Origin: Isosphaeraceae bacterium EP7
GTDB lineage: Bacteria; Planctomycetota; Planctomycetia; Isosphaerales; Isosphaeraceae
NCBI GenBank assembly: GCA_038400315.1
Contig: CP151667.1
Coordinates: 5,281,174 to 5,345,173 of the forward strand
Reading direction: 5' to 3'
DNA: 64,000 nucleotides
Part shown: in pieces, positions 46,225 to 54,297 of the stretch
How positions within the stretch are numbered: position 1 is the stretch's first letter
How the letters are laid out: each line of letters opens with the position of its first letter
Translations under genes and position numbers: made by a program
The notes under the pieces: generated by a model
What the model was told of the DNA's origin: nothing
What the model saw: the letters and a program-made list of their open reading frames with translations, nothing else
Database searches by the model: none

Positions 46225-46749
46225 TCACGATCGTCGTCGACCGGATGACCCAACCAGGCCGGCGACTTTCGCCGCGACCAAGGCATCGACCTCGGCGATG
46301 GCCGCGTCCGTATCGGCCTGGACGGCGTTCAGCGATCCGCGTCCGCGCGAGACGATCTGCTTGCGAGAGTCCTGGCGGATCCCCCGGATGGCGATCTTGG
46401 CCTGCTCCCCGAGCGACTTGACGTGCCTGGCCACCTCATCCTGCTGTTCCACGCTGGCCGGCGGCACGCCGACGCAGACGGTGCTCGGGTTGAGGGCGTA
46501 GGCGTTCATCTTCGCCTCGACGAGCGTCCTGACGATGGCAGGGACCGTCGCGGGATCGAACGGGCTGATGTGCACCTGATCCCCCTGGACACGCATCGCA
46601 CCAAGCTTGCCGATCGGGACGAGATTCCCTCGGATCGAGACGCGAAAGGTCTCCAGGAAGCCGACCCCGACCTTTCCGGGCCGGATGCCCGCAATCTGCT
46701 CGGCGAATAGCTTGATCGTCGATTTCATGCGCCCGGACCAGTCGCTCAC
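46225..46749 (-). CDS. Ribosome recycling factor-like protein
   Basis: About 174 residues with the ribosome recycling factor (RRF) fold: an N-terminal helix (SGRMKSTIKLFAEQIAGIRPG), then the small beta domain (LVPIGKLGAMRVQGDQVHISPFDP), an ALNPS segment, GVPPAS, and the C-terminal helix with KIAIRGIRQDSRKQI. RRF with EF-G splits post-termination ribosomes. The helix-1 signature IRTGRA of canonical RRF reads IRPGKV here, and the EYYGAPTPL segment reads SIRGNLVPI, so it may be a divergent paralogue. The arginine pair of the last helix is retained. The start is uncertain: GTG 46749 keeps the first helix, while GTG 46803 and ATG 46728 are alternatives. Canonical RRF has about 185 residues. Confidence 0.65.
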   Translation of the reverse strand: MSDWSGRMKSTIKLFAEQIAGIRPGKVGVGFLETFRVSIRGNLVPIGKLGAMRVQGDQVHISPFDPATVPAIVRTLVEAKMNAYALNPSTVCVGVPPASVEQQDEVARHVKSLGEQAKIAIRGIRQDSRKQIVSRGRGSLNAVQADTDAAIAEVDALVAAKVAGLVGSSGRRRS

Positions 46750-46931
46750 GATGCATTTTCCCCGGATGAATCCGTTGGCTTGACCTGAGAGGCCAAAAAG
46801 CACTCGCGGCCTGACGTCGATCTTGCCAAGATGAGAGTGTTGCGTTCGAAGTGCGACGACGCAATCCCGCCCGCCCCACCAGCGCCGATCGATCTCCGCC
46901 TGGCTCGCCCCGACTCGACGAGGTGCCCGCG

Positions 46932-48560
46932 ATGCGTCCTAAACGTGTTTGCCAGTCGGCGTCCGCCGCGATGGCGTTCTTCGTCATGGCCCTGTCCGGC
47001 TCATCCGCCTCCAGCGGCGGCGAACTGGCCCGGATCCCGACGACCCGCGAGCAGCGGACGCTGGAATTTCGGTCGCTCCCGCCCGTCCCTGATCCTCCGA
47101 CACCGGCGGGTGAGAACCCGATCGACTCGATCCTGGCAGGCTGGCGTAAGGCCCAGAAGACCGAGCTCAGGGCTCCGGTCGATGCGTCGCTGTTCGCACG
47201 CAAGATCCACCTCGATCTGATCGGGCTTCTCCCAACGCCGGGCGATGTCGAGGTCTACAAGGCCCGTCCGGATCCGGCAAAGACGGCCGACGCTCTTCTG
47301 GGCGACACCCGGGGCTATGCCGAACACTGGATGACGTTCTGGAATGACCTGCTGCGCAATGACGAGCAGACGAGCATCGACGGCCTGCGCAAGCCCATCA
47401 CCCCATGGCTTTACCGGTCTCTGGTCGAGAACAAGCCCTATGACCAGATGGTCGAGGAGCTTCTGAGCCCCGGGCCAGGCGGTCCCGACGGCTACCTGAT
47501 GGGCGTGAACTGGAGAGGACGGGTCAACCTGAGCCAGCGGCCACCCGTCCAGGCGGCCCAGAATGTCGCGCAGGTCTTCCTCGCCACGTCCATCCGCTGC
47601 GCCTCGTGCCACGACGGATTCACGACCCCCTGGAAGCTGAAGGACGCTTACGGACTCGCGGCCTTCTTTTCCGAGGGGACCCTCGAGACTGCCCGCTGCG
47701 AGAAGCCGACGGGCGTCTTCGCCCCGGCGAAATTCCTCTACGACGGCCTCGGAGACGTGGCTGCCGATGCCGACTTATCTACCCGACGGGCCGCCGTCGC
47801 CGGGATGGTCACCCGGCCCAAGAATCCTCGCTTCGCCAGGGTTCTGGTCAATCGCCTCTGGGATCGCCTGATGGGCCGGGCCCTGGCCGAGCCGATCGAC
47901 GAGATGACCGAGCCGACCTGCGCCGAGCTACTCGACTGGCTGGCGTATGACTTCATGGGGCATGACTACGACCTCAAGCACACCATCAAGCTGATTGTCA
48001 CCTCCAAGGCGTATGCCCAGTCGGTTGCCGAGGGAGAGGCCGTGGGAGAGCCCAACGAGCTAGGCCCGGTCCCGCGTCGCCTTTCTGCCGAGCAGTTCAT
48101 TGATGCCTTCTCACGGCTGACTGGCTACTGGGCCCGCCCCGCCGAGTTGATGAACATCCCGCTTGACGGTCCCGAAGTCAGGGCCTGGCGTCATCGGAGG
48201 CCGAGCCCGCTGGCCGTTGCTCTGGGGCGGCCCACGCGTGAGCAGGTGACGACCAAACGCGTCGAATCGGCCACCGTGTTGCAGGCCCTGGAAGCGACCA
48301 ACGGCAAGACCCTGGGCGACCTGGTCTCGAAAGGCGCCGAGACACTCCTGGCCTCGGATTGGGCCAAGGACGCAGACGCAGTCAAGGCCGCGAACTTGCT
48401 CTTCCTCCGTGCTTATTCCCGCCCCGCGAGCCCCGAGGAGCTCGCCTTCGTCGGGCCGATGCTGGGGCACCCCGGAGACCCGGTGGAAGCCCGGCGCGAA
48501 GGGCTGGAAGACTTGCTCTGGATCGTCATCAACAGCCCTGAATTCCAGGTCATTCGTTAA
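46932..48560 (+). CDS. DUF1549/DUF1553 protein, third module, without N-terminal cytochrome domain
   Basis: A 542-residue exported protein (leader about 8-28). It begins DUF1549 directly (SLFARKIHLDLIGLLPT), with only one heme-type motif CASCHDG near residue 224. It continues to DUF1553 (RVLVNRLWDRLMGRALAEPIDEM, then LSAEQFIDAFSRLTG) and ends LLWIVINSPEFQVIR. Compared with the operon A and B homologues it lacks the CX4CH domain and Ig-like segment, and the CHHHP motif is replaced by CHDG. ATG 46932 has GAGGTG upstream. It is followed 37 bases later by a DUF1501 gene, the standard minimal pair. Confidence 0.85.
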   Translation: MRPKRVCQSASAAMAFFVMALSGSSASSGGELARIPTTREQRTLEFRSLPPVPDPPTPAGENPIDSILAGWRKAQKTELRAPVDASLFARKIHLDLIGLLPTPGDVEVYKARPDPAKTADALLGDTRGYAEHWMTFWNDLLRNDEQTSIDGLRKPITPWLYRSLVENKPYDQMVEELLSPGPGGPDGYLMGVNWRGRVNLSQRPPVQAAQNVAQVFLATSIRCASCHDGFTTPWKLKDAYGLAAFFSEGTLETARCEKPTGVFAPAKFLYDGLGDVAADADLSTRRAAVAGMVTRPKNPRFARVLVNRLWDRLMGRALAEPIDEMTEPTCAELLDWLAYDFMGHDYDLKHTIKLIVTSKAYAQSVAEGEAVGEPNELGPVPRRLSAEQFIDAFSRLTGYWARPAELMNIPLDGPEVRAWRHRRPSPLAVALGRPTREQVTTKRVESATVLQALEATNGKTLGDLVSKGAETLLASDWAKDADAVKAANLLFLRAYSRPASPEELAFVGPMLGHPGDPVEARREGLEDLLWIVINSPEFQVIR

Positions 48561-48597
48561 TCGGCATCGCAATCGACTCGAACCTTGGAGCAAACTC

Positions 48598-50037
48598 ATG
48601 CTCGATCCGAACTCGAACCCGCGGGACGGCCGACGCGAATTCCTCAAATCCATCGGGCTGGGCGCGGCGACCGTCGCCACCTTCGGCGGCCGTGCCTGGG
48701 CCGAGGATGGGCCGGCGAAGGATAAGGACGCGCCCGCGGCGACAGCCGACTCGATGATCCTCCTCTGGATGGCCGGCGGCCAGGCGCACACCGAGACCTG
48801 GGACCCGAAGACGTACACCCCTTATGTGAAGGGGATGGAGTCGAAGGCGGTCATCTCGACGTTTGATTCGATCCCGACCTCCGTCGACGGCCTGCGCATC
48901 TCCGAGGGGCTCCCCGAGTGCGCCAAGGTGATGCACAAGGGAACCCTGATCAAGACCTTCCAGGCGCCCGATCTGGGGAAGATCCTCCACTCCCGTCACC
49001 AGTTCCACTGGCACACGGGCTACGTCCCGCCGCAGTCGGTCAACGTGCCGTCAATCGGCGGGTTCATGGCCAGGACGCTCGGGTCGAGGTCCAAGGGAGC
49101 CCCCGCCTACGTAGACATCGGCCAGCGGTTTGATGTGGGCGGCGAGGATTTTGAGGTCAAGGCGTTTCACACCGCCGGGTTCCTGGGCGACGACTACGGC
49201 CCCTTCTTCGTGCCGCAGCCCGCCGAGGCCACGACCGTCGTCCGGCCCCCCACGGGCATGTCTCGCAAGCGGTTCCGCGACCGGATGGAACGGTTCCACA
49301 AGCTTCAGGCCCTCAAAGTCGCCGGCTCATCGAGCAAACTGGGCGACGAATATATCAAGCGAATCGACTCCGCCTTCGAGCTGATGGAATCGCCCGCGGC
49401 GAGCGCCTTCGACCTCTCGCTGGAGCCGAAAGAAGTCTACGACAAGTACAATACCGGCCGATTCGGCCTGGGCTGCCTGCTCGCCCGCAGACTGGTCGAG
49501 GCGGGCTCTCGATTCATCGAAGTCACCACCGAATATATTCCCTTCTTTGGCTGGGACACCCACGAGGACGGCCATGCCCGACTCGTCGAGATGATGAGGT
49601 CGATCGACATGCCGATCGCTCAGCTCATCCGCGACCTCGACGAACGAGGTCTCCTCAAGCGGACACTCGTCGTCGTCGCCTCGGAGTTCAGCCGCGACAT
49701 GCTAATGGAGGGAAAACCCGGCGAGCCGGTCGACGATCAGGTGGTGGTCCCCGACCTCGTCACCGAGCCGAAGCACTACGGGATGCACCGTCATTTCACC
49801 GGAGCCGGCTCGGTTGTCGTCTTCGGCGGTGGCGCCAAGCAGGGCCACGTCCACGGCGAGACCGCCGACGAGCGGCCGTTCACCAGCGTGAAAGACCCGG
49901 TGACGATTTCCGAGCTGCACGCCACCTTCTTCACCATGATGGGTATTCGCCCCGACCACGCTTACGAGATCGACGAGCGGCCTGTCTACGCGACCGAGGA
50001 CGGCAAAGGCAAGCCGATCCGGGGGATTCTCGCGTAA
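48598..50037 (+). CDS. DUF1501 protein, third module (Tat-exported)
   Basis: A 479-residue DUF1501 protein with a classical twin-arginine leader (GRREFLKSIGLGAATVATFG, residues 10-29). Motifs include ILLWMAGGQAHTETWDPK, YNTGRFGLGCLLARRLVEAG, FGWDTHEDGHARLVEMM, VVASEFSRDM, HYGMHRHFTGAGSVVVFGGG and HATFFTMMGIRP. The usual GEFGRTP reads SEFSRDM here. This variant differs from both other copies and may represent a distinct subfamily. GGAG precedes ATG 48598 by 9 bases. It converges on bioD with only 12 bases between. Confidence 0.85.
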   Translation: MLDPNSNPRDGRREFLKSIGLGAATVATFGGRAWAEDGPAKDKDAPAATADSMILLWMAGGQAHTETWDPKTYTPYVKGMESKAVISTFDSIPTSVDGLRISEGLPECAKVMHKGTLIKTFQAPDLGKILHSRHQFHWHTGYVPPQSVNVPSIGGFMARTLGSRSKGAPAYVDIGQRFDVGGEDFEVKAFHTAGFLGDDYGPFFVPQPAEATTVVRPPTGMSRKRFRDRMERFHKLQALKVAGSSSKLGDEYIKRIDSAFELMESPAASAFDLSLEPKEVYDKYNTGRFGLGCLLARRLVEAGSRFIEVTTEYIPFFGWDTHEDGHARLVEMMRSIDMPIAQLIRDLDERGLLKRTLVVVASEFSRDMLMEGKPGEPVDDQVVVPDLVTEPKHYGMHRHFTGAGSVVVFGGGAKQGHVHGETADERPFTSVKDPVTISELHATFFTMMGIRPDHAYEIDERPVYATEDGKGKPIRGILA

Positions 50038-50049
50038 ATTGCAGCTCGA

Positions 50050-50784
50050 TCAGGCCCCGGCCCGGCGAGAGGGCCGGGCGAGGTCGATCCATTCGATCGC
50101 GGCAAGGCTCGCCGGAACCGATTGCGCATTGGCCTGATGCGGGACGACCCCGAGTAACGGGACATCGCGCAGCCAACGGACGAGTTCCAGCGGGTTGGTC
50201 TCGCCGGCGACGCCGAGATCGCCCGACGTTGGCTGGGTCAGGACGACCCCGGCGATTCGGAGGCCGCGGAGACGCGCGGCCTCGACCGTCAGGATCGTGT
50301 GATTGAGCGTCCCCAGGCCGAGCCGGCCGACGATGATGAGCGGGTAGTCCAGGTGCGACGCGAGGTCGGCCAGCGTCGCATCCTCGGCGATCGGACAGAG
50401 CAGGCCGCCGATCCCCTCGACAATCAAGACCTCGGAACGCGTCGTCCAGGCAGCGACCGCCGCATCGGTCCGGTCGAAGATGAGCTGGCGCGTGAGCCGC
50501 CAGCCGGCCCTGCGAGCCGCGACGGGCGGGGCCAGCGGCTCGTCGAGCAGGATCGGGACGACGTGCGAAAGCTCGACTCCGGGACGCGGTCCCAGCGCAT
50601 CCATCAAGAACCGTGCATCCTCCGGAATTCCATCCTTCCGATCGATGACCGCCCCAGTGGCCAACGGCTTGAGCGCACCGGCAGCGATCCCGCTCAACCC
50701 GAGCGATCGGAGGATGGCCGAGGCGACGAAGGTTTTGCCCACGTCGGTATCGGTCCCTGTGACGAGCAAGCCTGGAAGGCTCAT
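50050..50784 (-). CDS. bioD: Dethiobiotin synthetase
   Basis: A 244-residue ATP-dependent carboxylase that closes the ureido ring of dethiobiotin from 7,8-diaminopelargonic acid and CO2. The P-loop VTGTDTDVGKT is at residues 8-18, followed by GALKPLATG (substrate lysine). EPLAPPVAARRAG and VEGIGGLLCPI (about 122-132) are the other family motifs, with a GRLGLGTLNHT segment after. ATG 50784 overlaps the bioA stop by 4 bases (ATGA). It is the last gene of a SAM-hydrolase/bioA/bioD operon. bioB and bioF are not in the window. Confidence 0.93.
   Translation of the reverse strand: MSLPGLLVTGTDTDVGKTFVASAILRSLGLSGIAAGALKPLATGAVIDRKDGIPEDARFLMDALGPRPGVELSHVVPILLDEPLAPPVAARRAGWRLTRQLIFDRTDAAVAAWTTRSEVLIVEGIGGLLCPIAEDATLADLASHLDYPLIIVGRLGLGTLNHTILTVEAARLRGLRIAGVVLTQPTSGDLGVAGETNPLELVRWLRDVPLLGVVPHQANAQSVPASLAAIEWIDLARPSRRAGA
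50056..50078 (+). terminator. GC hairpin between DUF1501 and bioD
   Basis: CCCGGCCC (50056-50063), loop GGCGAGA, GGGCCGGG (50071-50078): an 8-bp perfect stem 18 bases after the DUF1501 stop, lying inside the last codons of the convergent bioD. There is no T-run. Confidence 0.45.
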
Positions 50785-52160
50785 CGGGAATTTTCCTCGG
50801 TAATCCGCCTGACGCAATCGATCAACGCATCAATAAGCAGATCGATGTGCTCAATCTCGGCGGCGAGGGGGAGCATCACGACGAGGACGTCGCCGAGCGG
50901 ACGAATCAGGACGCCCGACTCGCGGGCGAGGCGGCAGACGCGAGCCCCGACCTGATCGGAGAAGGCGTATCGTTCTCGGGTGGCCCGGTCCTTGACGAGT
51001 TCAATGCCGGCAATGAAGCCTTTACGGCGGACGTCACCGACGTGCACAAGCTGCGCGAGGTCGACCAGGCGAGCGGCGAGGTGGTCCATCTTGGGAACGA
51101 GGGTTTCAAGCGTCCGCTCTTCATCAAAGACGGACAGGTTGGCCAGCGCCACGGCCGCCCCGAGCGGATTTCCGCCGTAAGTGTGCCCGTGATAGAACGT
51201 CTTCCCATCCGCCGGGGTGCCGTAGAACGCAGAAGAGATCCGATCGGTCGTCAGGGTCGCCGCGAGCGGCAGATAGCCGCCGGTGATCCCCTTGGCCAGG
51301 CAGAGGAAGTCGGGCCGCACCGATTCCTGTTCGCAGGCGAAGAGAGTCCCGGTCCGGCCGAAGCCGACGGCAACCTCGTCGGCGATGAGCAGAGTGTCGT
51401 GCTCGCGGCAGAGTCGTTCGACCCCTTTCAGATAGCCGTCGGGCTGGACGATCATCCCGGCGGCGCACTGCACGGTGGGCTCGATGACGACGGCCGCGAC
51501 CTGACCGCGATGCTCGCGCAAAACCTTGTCCATCTCCGACAGGCAGGCAAGGCCACAGGTCTCGCGGGCCTGGCCGAGCGGGCAGCGATAACAGTTCGGC
51601 GAGGGCGCACGCAGGCTTGGAAAAAGGATATCGCCGAACATCGCGTGGAACCGATCGACGCCGCCGACGCTCACGTCGCCCAGGGTATCGCCGTGGTAGG
51701 CGTCGGTAAGCGAGAGGAACAGGGTCCGCGCGGGCTCCGGATCGGGCTTCTGGCGCCAATATTGATAAGCCATCTTCAGGGCAACTTCGACCGCCGTGGC
51801 GCCGTCGTCGGAGTAGAAGACGCGATTCAGGCCCGCGGGAGCACGTTCGACCAGCTCACGCGCCAGGCGGATCGCCGTCGGATGGGTCAGGCCCAGCATC
51901 GTGGTGTGGGCGATCTGGTCAATCTGATCACGCAGGGCGGCATCGAGTTTCGAATGACGATGGCCGTGGACGTTGCACCAGAGAGAGCTGACGCCGTCAA
52001 GGTAACGGCGACCCTCGGAATCTTCGAGATAGACCCCCTCGCCCCGCTCGATAATGAGCGGAGTCGACTCGGCCCAGGCAGCCTGAGGGGTGAACGGGTG
52101 CCAGAGGTGGGCGAGATCCCAGGCCCGGAGCGTGGCGTCGTCTGGCGTGCGAAGGTTCAT
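50781..52160 (-). CDS. bioA: Adenosylmethionine-8-amino-7-oxononanoate aminotransferase
   Basis: A 459-residue PLP-dependent class III aminotransferase that transfers the amino group of SAM to 8-amino-7-oxononanoate, giving 7,8-diaminopelargonic acid. Motifs are LWHPFTPQAAW, GVSSLWCNVHGH, the SDDGATAVEVALKMAYQYW segment, YHGDTLG, IADEVAVGFGRTG (PLP-binding aspartate) and LAKGITGGYLP with the Schiff-base lysine at about K290. A cysteine-rich insertion CYRCPLGQARETCGLAC near residues 190-206 occurs in the Bacillus-like branch. ATG 52160 overlaps the SAM-hydrolase stop by 4 bases, so translation is coupled. The SAM-dependent donor use is expected for BioA, but BioK-type lysine use cannot be excluded by eye. 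Confidence 0.93.
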   Translation of the reverse strand: MNLRTPDDATLRAWDLAHLWHPFTPQAAWAESTPLIIERGEGVYLEDSEGRRYLDGVSSLWCNVHGHRHSKLDAALRDQIDQIAHTTMLGLTHPTAIRLARELVERAPAGLNRVFYSDDGATAVEVALKMAYQYWRQKPDPEPARTLFLSLTDAYHGDTLGDVSVGGVDRFHAMFGDILFPSLRAPSPNCYRCPLGQARETCGLACLSEMDKVLREHRGQVAAVVIEPTVQCAAGMIVQPDGYLKGVERLCREHDTLLIADEVAVGFGRTGTLFACEQESVRPDFLCLAKGITGGYLPLAATLTTDRISSAFYGTPADGKTFYHGHTYGGNPLGAAVALANLSVFDEERTLETLVPKMDHLAARLVDLAQLVHVGDVRRKGFIAGIELVKDRATRERYAFSDQVGARVCRLARESGVLIRPLGDVLVVMLPLAAEIEHIDLLIDALIDCVRRITEENSR

Positions 52161-52945
52161 CGATGGGTCTCGAGGCGGAAGCGGACGGGAGTCCCTGGCC
52201 CTGCGCCGAGCAAGGCTGCGGCGTCGCCATTGACGACGGCCACCTCGACACGGTCGGTGCTGCCGAACAAGGCGATCAGGGTGCCCGGGAGGGATTCGCC
52301 GTAGGTAGGTGCAAACGAGTCAATGGTCGTTCCGGCGATCTCGATTCGCCACGCCCGTCCGGCCAGCATTCGGGCATCGACATTCGTGATGAGGTTGCCG
52401 AAACGATCGCGGTAGAGGACCTGGCCGAGGATTCCGCCGGGTGCTTCGCACGGTTCGAGGCCCGGCAGCGACATGAGTTGCGTGAGAGCCGGGCCAAGTT
52501 CGCGGGCGTCGCCGCCGATCAGGAGATGGGCGGCGGCCGGGGCGAAAATATCTCGGCCGTGGAACGTGGCGGAAACTACGGGCCGACGCAACGCCGGGTT
52601 GACCAGTTCGACGATGAGTTCCACGCTCCGTCCGGTCAGCAATCCCCCCAGCAGGCCGTTATCGGGCGCGACGAACCAGTGGCCGTCGATCCGGGCGGCG
52701 ATCGGGAGGCGATCGGTCCCCACGCCAGGGTCGACGACCGCGAGGTGGACAGTTCCCGCGGGAAAGACGTCGATCAATCCGGAGAGGACAAAGGCCCCCT
52801 CCGCGATATTCTGGGGCGAAATACCATGGCTGACGTCGACGAACTGGGTACTGGGGGCAAGCCCGAGTACGACCCCCTTCATCTGAGCGACGTAGGGGCC
52901 ATCGCTCCCGAAGTCGGTCGTCAGCGTCAAGATGCCCGGCTTCAT
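52157..52945 (-). CDS. SAM hydroxide adenosyltransferase (DUF62-type SAM hydrolase)
   Basis: A 262-residue protein of the SAM hydrolase/fluorinase-like family, which splits S-adenosylmethionine to adenosine and methionine using water. Family motifs are LTLTTDFGSDGPYVAQMKG (residues 5-23, adenosine-contacting aspartates), DVSHGISPQNIAEGAFVL, VVDPGVGTDR, FVAPDNGLLGGLL, TFHGRDIFAPAAAHL and YRDRFGNLITN. The S-specific loop of the halogenases (fluorinase/chlorinase) is not seen, so hydroxide is the expected nucleophile. It is the first gene of the operon, with bioA starting inside its stop. Adenosyl-compound disposal linked to BioA is a plausible inference. Confidence 0.9.
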   Translation of the reverse strand: MKPGILTLTTDFGSDGPYVAQMKGVVLGLAPSTQFVDVSHGISPQNIAEGAFVLSGLIDVFPAGTVHLAVVDPGVGTDRLPIAARIDGHWFVAPDNGLLGGLLTGRSVELIVELVNPALRRPVVSATFHGRDIFAPAAAHLLIGGDARELGPALTQLMSLPGLEPCEAPGGILGQVLYRDRFGNLITNVDARMLAGRAWRIEIAGTTIDSFAPTYGESLPGTLIALFGSTDRVEVAVVNGDAAALLGAGPGTPVRFRLETHR

Positions 52946-53045
52946 CGGCGGCTCGCTTCGAAAGTCGAGGATTCAGCGAGGGCCGCCTCCCCCCGTCCTG
53001 GGCGTACCGACCTGGTCGAGGTCTGGTCCCCACCCTAGCCCTGGA

Positions 53046-53387
53046 TCAGGCCTTGGCCTGGTGCCGGGCAGTGATCTTTGAGGATATTCCCCCCCTCGGC
53101 GTGAACTGGCCAACGACCGTCATGCTTCGAGGCTGACAGGCGGCGACAAGATCGTCGAGGATCGAATTGATCGAATGCTCGTAGAAGATCCCCCGGTCGC
53201 GGAATGCATTCAAGTAAAGTTTGAGGCTCTTCAGCTCGATGCAAGTGGCGGCCGGGACGTAGGTAATGAGAATCGTGCCGAAGTCGGGCTGGCCTGTCTT
53301 GGGGCAGACCGCGGTGAACTCAGGGCAGGTAATCTCGATCTCGTACTCGCGATCGGGGAACTGATTCGGGAACACTTCGAGGGACAT
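53046..53387 (-). CDS. queF: NADPH-dependent 7-cyano-7-deazaguanine reductase QueF
   Basis: A 113-residue type I (short) QueF that reduces preQ0 to preQ1 in queuosine synthesis, using four electrons from two NADPH. It is a T-fold enzyme. The nucleophilic cysteine is C28 in FTAVCPKTGQPDFGT, with D35 as proton donor. The QueF NADPH motif appears as ELKSLKLYLNAFRDRG near 51-66, followed by FYEHSIN. The frame is open upstream for 22 unconserved residues. ATG 53387 begins the conserved MSLEVFPNQF. No other queuosine gene is in the window. It is 100 bases upstream of the SAM-hydrolase operon and reads the same way. Confidence 0.92.
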   Translation of the reverse strand: MSLEVFPNQFPDREYEIEITCPEFTAVCPKTGQPDFGTILITYVPAATCIELKSLKLYLNAFRDRGIFYEHSINSILDDLVAACQPRSMTVVGQFTPRGGISSKITARHQAKA

Positions 53388-53499
53388 CGAGTCGACTCCG
53401 GTCCGGGTGCGGCGCGGCCCCAGAGGCCACGTCACGAAACGGGACCGGGTCATTTTATCGAGGAGCCGCCGACGGCGTCTCCCCGACTTCGACGAATCC

Positions 53500-54198
53500 C
53501 TATCGCCGTAGCTCGACGACCAGAGATCCCGGGGGCTCGTCTCCCACCGTCACTGCCCCGTACGTCTTGGGCTCCACTCCGTGGTCGGCCGAGTAGTCGG
53601 TCACGCGTGTGAAGCCGGCCTCGCGAGCGAACGCTTCGAGGATCTCCGCCGTGTAGGCGTATTTGTGCTGCCCCTCGCAGAAGAGGTAGTTGACCGCCTG
53701 CGAGGCAGGTTCCCGGAAGGCCCTGGGCCAGTCTTCGATCACCTCGCCCCGGGCGACGGCCAGAGCGTGTTGGAAGCTGGGAACGGCAATCCGGGCAACT
53801 CCATCGTCCTTGAGGATCCGGCGGATCTCCTTGAGGAGCGCCACCGCCTCGTAAGGGAAGAGATGCTCGATCGTGTGCGACGAGTAGACCAGCGTGCAGC
53901 TCGCGTCGGGGAACGGCAACGTGTTACGCAAGTCGATCCAGAGGTCGATCTTGCGCAGGACATTACCGTCTGCGTTGATCAGGCCGTCGAGATATTTATG
54001 CCCGCAGCCGAGGTGCACATAATGTCCCTCGGGGTGCTTGGATCCGCCAAGGCGATAGCGGGCCGAAGCATACCAGGTGGCGGGAAGGCAGGCGTAACGG
54101 GAAAAGAAGAAGCAGACATCCTTGATGCTCTGGCGGATCATCCTGGGCTCATTGAGGCTGAATTCAATTGACCGGGCCGCATCCGAGGGAGGACGCAT
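53500..54198 (-). CDS. Class I SAM-dependent methyltransferase
   Basis: A 232-residue methyltransferase. The SAM-binding motif I reads VHLGCGHKYLDGLINAD (about 61-77), followed by DLWIDLRNTLPFPDASC and YSSHTIEHL (motif II-type), then LLKEIRRILKDDGVARIAVPS (motif III-type). This pattern is common in methyltransferases associated with surface-glycan or natural product loci, but the acceptor is unknown. ATG 54198 is used. The alternative ATG 54141 has no better ribosome site. It lies 112 bases upstream of queF, oriented the same way. Confidence 0.85.
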   Translation of the reverse strand: MRPPSDAARSIEFSLNEPRMIRQSIKDVCFFFSRYACLPATWYASARYRLGGSKHPEGHYVHLGCGHKYLDGLINADGNVLRKIDLWIDLRNTLPFPDASCTLVYSSHTIEHLFPYEAVALLKEIRRILKDDGVARIAVPSFQHALAVARGEVIEDWPRAFREPASQAVNYLFCEGQHKYAYTAEILEAFAREAGFTRVTDYSADHGVEPKTYGAVTVGDEPPGSLVVELRR

Positions 54199-54297
54199 GC
54201 AGACAATCCGCCGCGCCGGGCCCGAGGAGCCGGATTATGCCCCGGTCAGTCCGTGCGGGTCCAGAGGTTTATCTGACCCTGTCGGTCCAGCCTCGGA

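Noticed and set aside
50847-52304. Long rightward open frame (about 485 codons) antisense to bioA and the SAM-hydrolase gene
   Set aside because: It lies over well-recognised bioA and SAM-hydrolase genes. Its translation has no motif and shows the compositional bias of a GC-rich antisense shadow.
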